Shown in pieces: positions 24,899 to 34,875 of a stretch of 64,000 bases of DNA. Both the position numbers and the translations under genes were made by a program. Source of the stretch: Comamonadaceae bacterium (GTDB taxonomy: Bacteria > Pseudomonadota > Gammaproteobacteria > Burkholderiales > Burkholderiaceae_C); contig CANFWI010000001.1 of assembly GCA_947450675.1 (NCBI GenBank), positions 62,001 to 126,000 of the forward strand, read 5' to 3'. The notes beneath the pieces are model-generated. The model did not search any database, was not told where the DNA came from, and was given only the letters and a program-made list of their open reading frames with translations. Position 1 is the stretch's first letter; the number at the start of each line of letters is the position of its first letter.

Positions 24899-25441
24899 TA
24901 TTTACTCCTGAGAATTAATGGACGGCCGAATTGGCGATGCGAATAGAGTTACTCATATAAATCCGCCCCAGATTCGCATTAATTTTCCTCATCCAATAAA
25001 CAATCTGGCGAACGGCTTCTAAACTTGCCTAGCGATCTTCTTTAGTCGCCAGACGCGAGTCAACACCAAGGTGTAACACTGGGTACTGATGATGAGCTTC
25101 AAACACGCATTAGTATTTACGAAGTATCTTCATTGCCACCAATCTTCCACACGACTATTTAATTATTAAAAATTCGGTACTTAGCATACCCATGCAGAAT
25201 TCTCTCTCCCGATAACACCGCCGGGCTCAGTTGAAAAAATGCCAAGATGTCCGCTGAGTTCAGGCGTATCAAGATCACAGAAAAATCTATTTTTTTACAA
25301 CTCTGACGACCCAGCAAGGTCGACAAGATCTGCGTATAAGCTACGCAACAACCGATAATCTCATCCGCTGAAGCCCTGCGGCAAGGGCGTCACCCGGAAA
25401 GAATGCGGGAATGGCTAGGCCATCTTTAACGAGGAAAGTTC
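24899..25441. other. 543-bp intergenic region, AT-rich, no gene seen
   Basis: No coding frame, tRNA or repeat is convincing. The left part should hold the chitinase promoter and the right part that of the Bug receptor (GAGGAAAG before its ATG). Stretches such as ATTTAATTATTAAAAATT near 25155 are AT-rich relative to the window. Confidence 0.5.
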
Positions 25442-26416
25442 ATGAATTTTTCAATCAAGCGATTGGTCATCTTCAGCGCAGCAACGGCCATGCTGTGCGG
25501 CTTGTCCGTCACTCAGGCGCAAACCTGGCCCAGCAAGACGGTGCGCTTCATCGTCCCCTTTGCGCCCGGTGGCGCCAACGACCTGATGGCCCGCGCGGCT
25601 GCTGAAGGGGCCGGAAAAGTACTTGGTCAAACCGTCATCGTTGAAAACCGCGGCGGCGCAGGTGGCTCATTGGGCGCAGACATCGTCGCTAAAAGTACAC
25701 CCGATGGATACACCTTCCTGATCAGCGCGGCCGGCGTTATTTCCAACAGCATGATCAAAAAGTCGCTGCCGTTCAAAGACGCAGACCTCGTTCCCGTCGT
25801 CATGATAGGTGTCGCCCCTTCTGTCATCGTGGTGCCCAAAACTGCGCCTTATGACAACTTGCGCGAATTTGTCGAAGCCTCCAAAAAAGGCCAAGGCTTC
25901 AACTTTGCGACGGCCGGCACGGGCAGCACGCCGCACTTTGTCGCCGAAATGCTGAACGTCAAGTACGGCGCAAAACTGCAGCCAGTCCCCTACAAAAGCG
26001 GCTCAGAAAGCACCACCGCCGTGCTCAGCAAACAAGTCGAGGGCACTTCCGAGGCCAGCATCATTGCGCTACCGCACATCCGTGGGGACGGCCGCTTCAA
26101 AGCGCTAGCCACCACCTGGACCCAGCGCATATCCGCTTATCCGCAACTCTCTACCGCCGTCGAGCAAGGTTTCCCTGATTTGCAAATCGCGCACTGGGCC
26201 GGGCTGCATGCGCCGCGCGGTACACCGCCAGAGATCATGGATAAATTAGCCGCCGCCGTTGACAAGGCCATGCACGATCAAGCCAACATGGAGAAGCTGC
26301 GTGGGCTGGGTATTGAGCCTGTCGGCGGCACAAGGCAAGAATTCGTCACCTTCGTCGATGCCGAACGCAAACGCTTGGGCGAAATCGTCAAAGCCGCACA
26401 CATGAAAGAAGAATGA
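25442..26416 (+). CDS. Bug-family (TctC) periplasmic solute receptor 2
   Basis: A 324 aa periplasmic receptor with a signal peptide (cleaved near TQAQ, about residue 26) and the mature start TWPSKTVRFIVPFAPGGAND. LVQTVIVENRGGAGG-like (GQTVIVENRGGAGGS) and STPDGYTFLI are conserved. It shares the fold and length of the receptor at 16261 but only limited sequence. GAGGAAAG gives a strong ribosome site. It overlaps the next gene by 4 nt (ATGA), so a shared substrate pathway is likely. Confidence 0.92.
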   Translation: MNFSIKRLVIFSAATAMLCGLSVTQAQTWPSKTVRFIVPFAPGGANDLMARAAAEGAGKVLGQTVIVENRGGAGGSLGADIVAKSTPDGYTFLISAAGVISNSMIKKSLPFKDADLVPVVMIGVAPSVIVVPKTAPYDNLREFVEASKKGQGFNFATAGTGSTPHFVAEMLNVKYGAKLQPVPYKSGSESTTAVLSKQVEGTSEASIIALPHIRGDGRFKALATTWTQRISAYPQLSTAVEQGFPDLQIAHWAGLHAPRGTPPEIMDKLAAAVDKAMHDQANMEKLRGLGIEPVGGTRQEFVTFVDAERKRLGEIVKAAHMKEE

Positions 26417-27276
26417 TGAGCACCAAGAAACAACTGCGCGCCCTGGTTGAATCACGCCGCGGTGTCGTCGTTCCAGGGGCCTTCAACGCGCTGTCGGCCC
26501 GTGTCATCGTTGACTTGGGCTTTCAAGCCATTTACGTCACGGGTGCTGGCGTCACGAACATGACCTTTGCCTTGCCTGATCAAGCCTTCATGGGTCTGAG
26601 CGACATCGCCGAGCACACCGCCCGCATCCGCGACGCGGTCGATGTGCCCTTGATCGTTGACGCAGACACCGGCTTTGGCAACGCCCTCAACACCTACCAA
26701 ACCGTCCGCACACTTGAGCGCGCAGGTGCCGACTGCATTCAGATCGAAGACCAGGTCAGCCCCAAACGTTGCGGTCATTTTTCTGGCAAAGAAGTCATCA
26801 CCACGATTGAGATGATCGGCAAGATCAAGGCTGCAGTCGATGCACGACGCGACCCTGATTTGCTCATCATGGCCCGCACCGACGCCTGCGCGGTGTACGG
26901 CTTTGAAGCCGCTCTCGAACGCGCCCAACTGTTCAGCGAAGCCGGTGCCGACATCCTGTTTGTCGAAGCCGTGACCACGGCTGACGAAATTCGTGCACTG
27001 CCAACGCGCTTGAAAAGCCCGCAACTGATGAACATGGTGATTGGTGGCAAGACCCCGATTTTCAGCGCCGAGGAATTGGCGACGCTAGGCTACGGCATCG
27101 TGCTCTATGCCAACGCGGCGCTGCAAGGCGCGGTGTCTGGCATGCAAAAAGCGCTGACCGTTTTACGCGACACGCAGCGCATTGACGAAGACTCGGGTTT
27201 GGTTGTCTCTTTCGCAGAGCGGCAACGCCTCGTTGGCAAACCTCAGTGGGATGCCATGGAGAAAAAATACCTGTGA
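26413..27276 (+). CDS. Isocitrate lyase / PEP mutase family enzyme
   Basis: A 287 aa TIM-barrel lyase or decarboxylase of the PEP mutase/2-methylisocitrate lyase superfamily. VVVPGAFNALSARVIVDLGFQ, DADTGFGNALN (metal ligands), IQIEDQVSPKRCGHFSGK (the conserved KxCGH loop) and IMARTDACAVYG are diagnostic. The loop PKRCGH, rather than PKKCGH, agrees with methylisocitrate-lyase-like or oxaloacetate-decarboxylase-like members. It is translationally coupled to the second Bug receptor, so it likely acts on the imported dicarboxylate-like compound. Confidence 0.88.
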   Translation: MMSTKKQLRALVESRRGVVVPGAFNALSARVIVDLGFQAIYVTGAGVTNMTFALPDQAFMGLSDIAEHTARIRDAVDVPLIVDADTGFGNALNTYQTVRTLERAGADCIQIEDQVSPKRCGHFSGKEVITTIEMIGKIKAAVDARRDPDLLIMARTDACAVYGFEAALERAQLFSEAGADILFVEAVTTADEIRALPTRLKSPQLMNMVIGGKTPIFSAEELATLGYGIVLYANAALQGAVSGMQKALTVLRDTQRIDEDSGLVVSFAERQRLVGKPQWDAMEKKYL

Positions 27277-27308
27277 GCCAACACTGCATCGTCACATTGA
27301 ACCCAAGA

Positions 27309-28427
27309 ATGCGAATTTCTTTTAGGCACTCCTCCCTCGCAACCATCGCTGTGCTTCTTATGTTCGGGGCCTCCATCAGCCATGGAAAAACGGCCACAGA
27401 GGTGTATGAACAAGCCTCGGCCAGCACGGTCATCGTCAAAAACGCCGATCCATTGGCAAAGAAGCTGATCACCGGCAGCGGCGTCGTGTTGAGTGACGGT
27501 CAAGTCGTGACCAACTGCCACGTCATCAAAAATGCGAAAGTGCTGTCCGTACGGACGGTTGCCAAAGAGTACCCAGCCAGCCTGCATTACTCTGATTGGG
27601 CGCGCGATCTGTGCTCTCTCACCGTCGCTGGCCTAGACGTTCCCGCTGCCTTGCTCGGCAATTCAAAAACGCTCAAAGTGGGCGCGAAAGTTTACGCTTT
27701 AGGGACACCCAAAGGGCTCGCACTCACACTCTCAGACGGCATCGTTTCAGGCTTTCGGGAGCGCAAAGCTGGTCGCTACATACAGACAACCGCAGCGATC
27801 TCACGTGGCTCCAGTGGCGGTGGTTTGTTTGATGAGAATGGCGCGCTCATCGGGTTGACTACTTTTTACATGGCCGACGGCCAAAACCTGAATTTCGCCC
27901 TGCCCATTGAATGGGTCAGTGAGCTGGCGCAACGCAGCACACTGGACCCGGTGCTTGATCAACCCGCGACCATTGCGCCATCCGTGTCGCAATGGCAGAG
28001 CAAGTCGAAAGAGCTTGAGGCCAACAACGACTGGCTGGCGCTACTTCAACACAGTGACAAATGGACCCGTGCTGAAGCCGACAACGACGACGCATGGAAG
28101 AGCCGCGGTATGGCGCTCTACAAAACTGGCCAAACAAACCAGTCCATTGAAGCCTGGGGGAAAGCGGTGCGGGTCAACCCGGATGATGCTGATGTTTGGT
28201 TTCTATTAGGCGCGGCCCAAACCCGAGCAGGTCACAGTGCGCAGGCTATCGAAGCCTATCAACATGGCTTGAGCCTAGACCCCAAAGATGCTGGCGGTTG
28301 GTACAGCTTAGGCGAGCATTACGAACAGTCAGGGCAGCGGAGCAAGGTCAGGGACGTTTACAAACAACTCAAAAAAATAGACCCCGAGCGTGCGGAGCAA
28401 TTTTTCATCAAAGTTGTATGGCCTTGA
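27309..28427 (+). CDS. Secreted trypsin-like serine protease with C-terminal TPRs
   Basis: A 372 aa exported protein. A signal peptide (MRISFRHSSLATIAVLLMFGASISHG) is followed by a chymotrypsin/DegP-like protease domain. The likely triad is His in VVTNCHVI (about 72), Asp in DWARDLCSL (about 99) and Ser in SRGSSGGGLFD (about 168). The C-terminal part (about 240-372) has three TPR-like helical pairs (AWGKAVRVNPDDADVWFLLG and similar). The ATG at 27309 starts the signal peptide, whereas the frame from 27246 adds 21 residues that overlap the upstream gene. No PDZ domain is seen. Confidence 0.88.
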   Translation: MRISFRHSSLATIAVLLMFGASISHGKTATEVYEQASASTVIVKNADPLAKKLITGSGVVLSDGQVVTNCHVIKNAKVLSVRTVAKEYPASLHYSDWARDLCSLTVAGLDVPAALLGNSKTLKVGAKVYALGTPKGLALTLSDGIVSGFRERKAGRYIQTTAAISRGSSGGGLFDENGALIGLTTFYMADGQNLNFALPIEWVSELAQRSTLDPVLDQPATIAPSVSQWQSKSKELEANNDWLALLQHSDKWTRAEADNDDAWKSRGMALYKTGQTNQSIEAWGKAVRVNPDDADVWFLLGAAQTRAGHSAQAIEAYQHGLSLDPKDAGGWYSLGEHYEQSGQRSKVRDVYKQLKKIDPERAEQFFIKVVWP

Positions 28428-28532
28428 GTTCTGAACTTTACAAGTCATTCAGAAACATCCGCGCTAGCCGTCTGTCATAAAGAGTGCAGATTTGAGTTGC
28501 ACAATCTCACATCCATTTATCAGGCGAAGCGC

Positions 28533-29096
28533 ATGAATCAACAGCCTCTATCTCATCACGACGCCGTTAGCCAAGTTTTCCATTGGCTCACCGCCATCCT
28601 CGTCCTCGCGGCCTTCATCTTGGGGCCGGAACACTTTGGCAGACTCATGAAGCAAGGCGTCGACCCCGCCACCCATCTCGACATCGTTTGGCACGAGTCC
28701 CTGGGCGTCACGGTCATGGTCCTGACCGTGTTACGGCTTATCTGGGTGACCCTGCGCTCAGGCTCGCCAGAGTTCGAGATGGCCACGTGGATGCGCGTCT
28801 CGGGCAAGTTGCTGCATGTGGTTTTATGGGCACTCCTGTTGGCGTTGCCCGTTACCGCCTTGCTCGCCTTGGGCAGCGAAGCGACGCCGCTCACGCTTCT
28901 GGGCGGAATCCGTGTTGATCTGACCCCGCTGGTGAATGCGTCCGGCATCGGGGAGTTCACGGACTGGGGTGATGCGCACAAGCTTTTGGGCGACGTGATC
29001 GTCTGGCTCGCCGGTTTGCACGCCGTAGCCGCTATCTACCATCACGTGGTGCTCAAAGATGGCGTCCTCAAGTCCATGTTGCCGCGTCGGGGCTAA
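28533..29096 (+). CDS. Cytochrome b561
   Basis: A 187 aa four-helix inner-membrane dihaem electron-transfer protein. Likely haem-ligand His residues are in QVFHWL, VWHESLG, KLLHVVLW and AGLHAVAAIYHHVV. Hydrophobic helices are at AILVLAAFILG, VTVMVLTVLRLIW, VVLWALLLALPVTALLAL and DVIVWLAGLHAV. The start at 28533 is preferred because SHHDAV begins the conserved N-terminus. Partners are not evident nearby. Confidence 0.9.
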   Translation: MNQQPLSHHDAVSQVFHWLTAILVLAAFILGPEHFGRLMKQGVDPATHLDIVWHESLGVTVMVLTVLRLIWVTLRSGSPEFEMATWMRVSGKLLHVVLWALLLALPVTALLALGSEATPLTLLGGIRVDLTPLVNASGIGEFTDWGDAHKLLGDVIVWLAGLHAVAAIYHHVVLKDGVLKSMLPRRG

Positions 29097-29407
29097 GGGC
29101 TCAGCAGCTTCAGCGGCTTGAATTTTGGGGTTTTAGCTTGGTCGTGATGCGCGCTGCAAAAAAGTGGGGCGATTGTGTGCGGCGAAACGTACTAGCCCTG
29201 AACTGAGGCAAGTAACCAGTGGTCTCCGACACAAAATATTTAAAAATAACCAAAATAAAAGTAATTTAATTTTAAATATTGAATTTTTAAATTACATTAA
29301 TGATTCTGAAGATTTTAATTTTTAATGTTACATGGTTCTGCGGCAAGCCCAAGTGATGTATTCAATGGAAGCCGCCAGTGCAAAAAAAAGTACAAAAAGG
29401 GCCAGCT
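29097..29407. other. AT-rich upstream region of the exopolysaccharide-export genes
   Basis: Bases about 29228-29330 are a strongly AT-rich block (long A/T runs), unlike the surrounding GC-rich genes. It likely carries the promoter of uppS-wza-wzz and could bind a nucleoid silencer protein. No exact sigma54 or sigma28 element was found. Confidence 0.5.
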
Positions 29408-30121
29408 ATGGCCCCGCAGCACATCGCCATCATCATGGACGGCAACCGACGTTGGGCTAAAAGCCAAGGTCTGCCAGTGGCATTGGGGCATGCAAGCGGT
29501 GCGCGCCGGGTGCGCAGAGTGGTCCAAGCCTGCGCTGAACGCGGCGTACGATTTCTCACCCTGTTTGCCTTCAGCACTGAAAATTGGCAACGCCCTGCCG
29601 AAGAAGTCTCCAGCTTAATGGGCTTGCTGGCTCTGTACCTTAGAAAAGAGGTCAAAGACATGAACGCCAAAGGCGTGTGTCTGAAGGTAATTGGGAACAC
29701 TTCCCAGTTTTCTTCACAGATTCAAGCTCTCATCAGAGATGCTGAAGCCAATACCGCCCATAACAACACCATCACGCTGACGATTGCCGCCAACTACGGC
29801 GGCCGCTGGGATGTGTTGCAAGCGATCAAAGCTTGGCAGACCGCCCATCCTGGCGACAAGGTCGACCTGATGGATGAAAAAAGTCTAAGCCCTCACCTCG
29901 CACTGGCCTATGCGCCAGACCCTGACCTGCTCATCCGCACCGGCGGCGAGTCACGCATCAGCAACTTCATGCTCTGGCAAACGGCATATACCGAGCTGTT
30001 TTTTACAGATGTGCTGTGGCCCAGTTTCAGCAGCCAAGAGCTGGATCAGGCCATCGCGTGGTACGCCTCATGTGAGCGTCGGTTTGGTGGCAGTGCCCCA
30101 GTGCAGGTCGCGATGGCTTGA
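29408..30121 (+). CDS. uppS: Cis-prenyltransferase (UppS-like isoprenyl transferase)
   Basis: A 237 aa cytoplasmic/membrane-associated enzyme that adds isopentenyl units in cis to make the polyprenyl (undecaprenyl) lipid carrier. The catalytic-Asp motif HIAIIMDGNRRWAK is at about residues 5-18, FLTLFAFSTENW follows, and LLIRTGGESRISNFMLWQ is the substrate-binding signature. The usual copy lies near frr-cdsA, so a second copy here, just before polysaccharide-export genes, may feed surface polysaccharide synthesis (inference). The ATG at 29408 has AAGGG at good spacing; GTG at 29378 is a longer alternative. Confidence 0.92.
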   Translation: MAPQHIAIIMDGNRRWAKSQGLPVALGHASGARRVRRVVQACAERGVRFLTLFAFSTENWQRPAEEVSSLMGLLALYLRKEVKDMNAKGVCLKVIGNTSQFSSQIQALIRDAEANTAHNNTITLTIAANYGGRWDVLQAIKAWQTAHPGDKVDLMDEKSLSPHLALAYAPDPDLLIRTGGESRISNFMLWQTAYTELFFTDVLWPSFSSQELDQAIAWYASCERRFGGSAPVQVAMA

Positions 30122-30196
30122 GCTAGTGCACTCTCGCCCTTTTCCACATCACGACCTGGCTTTGTTTTTCGAAATTCACGATTTTCCGGACGCCTC

Positions 30197-32668
<2,472 letters not shown>

Positions 32669-32672
32669 AACC

Positions 32673-33929
32673 ATGAACCTCAACGAAACACCGGTCGACG
32701 AAAACGCTGTCATGGCGAGCGAAGCGCGGCAATCCATCCCCGAGGCCGACGAAGAAATCAGCCTGCTGGACCTGCTGCAGGTTATCGCCGACAACCTGCG
32801 CTTGTTAGTGCTGGCTCCCCTGGCGGTGGGCGTGTTGGCATTGGGGTACACGTTCACCCTCACCCCCAGCTTCAATGCCATCACCAAATTCATGCCGCCC
32901 CAGCAGCAACAAAGCGGTGCCGCAGCCATGTTGGCGGGCCTCGGCGCATTGGGCGGCTTGGCCGGTGCGGCCACTGGCCTGAAGAGTCCCACCGACCAAT
33001 ATGTGGCTTTTCTGAAAAGCAACAGCGTGCAAGACGCACTGATTGACCGCTTCAAACTCACAGATCGGTATGAGAGCAAGTTCCGCGCAGACACGCGAAT
33101 CAAGCTCACCAGCAATGTCCAAATTGTCAGCGGCAAAGACGGCTTGATCAGTGTTGACGTCAGCGACAAAGATCCCGCCTTTGCGGCCAAATTAGCGAAT
33201 GCGCACGTTGAAGAACTGCGTACTTTGCTCAACCGCATTGCGGTGACGGAAGCGCAGCAACGCCGCTTGTTTTTTGAAAATCAGCTGAACAAAACCAAAG
33301 ACAATTTGGTCAAAGCCGAGCAAGCGCTTAAGTTGAGTGGCGTCAACAGCGGCGCACTGAAAGCCAACCCGCAAGCCGCCGTCGAAGGCCTGGCCCGACT
33401 CAAAGCCGGCGTGACGGCGCAAGAGATCAAACTCTCTTCGATGCGGGGTTATCTGACCGAATCAGCCCCCGACTTCAAACAGGCGCAAGTCGAAATGGCC
33501 GCTTTGCGCGGCCAGCTGGCCCGGGCCGAAAGAGAAGAGCCGACCATCGTCGGCGCCAGCAGTGGTGCCAGCGACTACATCGCCAAGTTCCGCGACTTCA
33601 AGTACCAAGAAACCCTGTTTGAGCTGTTCGCCAAACAATACGAAATGGCCCGCTTGGACGAAAGTCGTGAGGGCTCTGTGATTCAGGTGCTTGACACGGC
33701 TGAGCCGCCTGAGCGCAAGAGCAAACCCAAAAAGGCACAGATTGCCCTGATAGCCACGCTGGCCACGGGCTTTGCGATGCTGCTGTTCGTGTTCATCCGT
33801 CAAGCCTTGCGCGGTGCCGCCCAAACCCCCGAGTCCGCCGAAAAGCTGGACCGCCTGCGCCGTGCTTGGGGCAAAGCCCTGGGTCGCAGCCCGTCTGCCG
33901 CTGGTGTGCTCGTTGCCAATAGACCGTGA
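32673..33929 (+). CDS. Wzz-like polysaccharide chain-length / export co-polymerase
   Basis: A 418 aa inner-membrane protein. The Wzz domain is near the N-terminus (EEISLLDLLQVIADNLRLLVLAPLAVG, first membrane helix about 45-65). A long helical periplasmic region follows, with the C-terminal proline-rich motif VLDTAEPPERKSKPKKAQ and a second helix (ALIATLATGFAMLLFVFI). No Walker motifs are seen, so it is a Wzz/PCP-type protein, not a Wzc kinase. The ATG at 32673 directly follows the wza-like stop. Residues about 13-22 (VMASEARQSI) are coded by a copy of the REP repeat. Confidence 0.9.
   Translation: MNLNETPVDENAVMASEARQSIPEADEEISLLDLLQVIADNLRLLVLAPLAVGVLALGYTFTLTPSFNAITKFMPPQQQQSGAAAMLAGLGALGGLAGAATGLKSPTDQYVAFLKSNSVQDALIDRFKLTDRYESKFRADTRIKLTSNVQIVSGKDGLISVDVSDKDPAFAAKLANAHVEELRTLLNRIAVTEAQQRRLFFENQLNKTKDNLVKAEQALKLSGVNSGALKANPQAAVEGLARLKAGVTAQEIKLSSMRGYLTESAPDFKQAQVEMAALRGQLARAEREEPTIVGASSGASDYIAKFRDFKYQETLFELFAKQYEMARLDESREGSVIQVLDTAEPPERKSKPKKAQIALIATLATGFAMLLFVFIRQALRGAAQTPESAEKLDRLRRAWGKALGRSPSAAGVLVANRP
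32709..32738 (+). repeat. REP-family repeat copy inside the wzz-like reading frame
   Basis: The 30-nt sequence GTCATGGCGAGCGAAGCGCG plus GCAATCCATC matches the REP arm at 47346-47375 with three differences. It is in frame and encodes VMASEARQSI near the N-terminus. Confidence 0.8.
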
Positions 33930-33941
33930 TTGGCTCGGCTC

Positions 33942-34859
33942 ATGAGCGCTTATAAGCAACTCCAAAATCGCTTGGCCGTTGAACCGTCGAACTGGCTGGT
34001 CACCGGTGTCGCTGGTTTTATTGGTTCACACTTGCTGGAGCGATTGCTCAAGCTGGGCCAACACGTGGTTGGCTTGGACAACCTGAGCACGGGCTTGCAG
34101 CGCAATTTGGAAGAAGTGCGCTCTCAGGTCAGCTATGCCCAATGGCGCAATTTCGAGTTCATCCGTGGTGACGCCACTGCCAGCAAAGACTGCGCCCAGG
34201 CCTGCCAAAACATAGATTACGTCCTGCACCAAGCAACACCGCGCAGCCACGCCAACGAACTTTCAACACTGTTGGCCGCCGCACAAGGCGCCAAGGTCAA
34301 GCACTTGGTGTATGCGGTGAATTCGATCCACAGCGACAGCGCTGCCCTTGGGCAAGCCAGTGACCTCCCCTGCACCGGCCTGCGCTATGCCAATATCTTT
34401 GGCACCAGGCAAAGTCTCGCGGCCTCAGCGGCGCTCATTCCAACATGGGCTCAAAGCCTGCTGTCCAAAGCCCCGGTGCACATCAACGGCGACGGCAACA
34501 GCAGCGCCGATTTTTGTTTTATAGACAACGCCGTACAGGCCAACTTTCTGGCCGCCATGGCGCGGCCTGTTGCTGGCCATCAGCTTTACAACGTCGCCAC
34601 AGGCGAGCGCACCACACTCAACGCGGTCTACGCTTTGCTGAAAAGCCAGTTGATCAGCAGTTCAAGTCGGCTTGATGTACAGCCCGTGTATGGCAGCTTG
34701 CGCGACGGCGAGTTGATTGAAGACACCTTCGACATCAGCCAGACCGAGTTGCACCTGGGTTATGCACCGAGCCACCCGATCGCCCAAGGGCTTCCGCTGT
34801 GCGCGCCTTGGTTGATAGCGCAGCAAAAAACAGGGGCTGAAGTGGTAGCCGCAGACTGA
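33942..34859 (+). CDS. NAD-dependent epimerase/dehydratase-like protein, catalytic YxxxK missing
   Basis: A 305 aa extended-SDR protein. The Rossmann motif VTGVAGFIGSHLLERLL (about 20-36) and VVGLDNLSTG are as in UDP-GlcNAc 4-epimerase (Gne/WbpP-like) enzymes, as are YVLHQAT, GLRYANIFGTRQ and FCFIDNAVQANFLA. The stretch that in WbpP carries SPYAVTKYVNELYA is absent: VYAVNSIHSDSAALG leads straight to LPCTGLRYANIFG, and a second short gap follows YVLHQAT. The frame is intact, so this may be a pseudo-enzyme or have another activity. The ATG at 33942 is favoured over TTG at 33930. Confidence 0.82.
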   Translation: MSAYKQLQNRLAVEPSNWLVTGVAGFIGSHLLERLLKLGQHVVGLDNLSTGLQRNLEEVRSQVSYAQWRNFEFIRGDATASKDCAQACQNIDYVLHQATPRSHANELSTLLAAAQGAKVKHLVYAVNSIHSDSAALGQASDLPCTGLRYANIFGTRQSLAASAALIPTWAQSLLSKAPVHINGDGNSSADFCFIDNAVQANFLAAMARPVAGHQLYNVATGERTTLNAVYALLKSQLISSSSRLDVQPVYGSLRDGELIEDTFDISQTELHLGYAPSHPIAQGLPLCAPWLIAQQKTGAEVVAAD

Positions 34860-34875
34860 GTCTTGGGCTTGGCGC

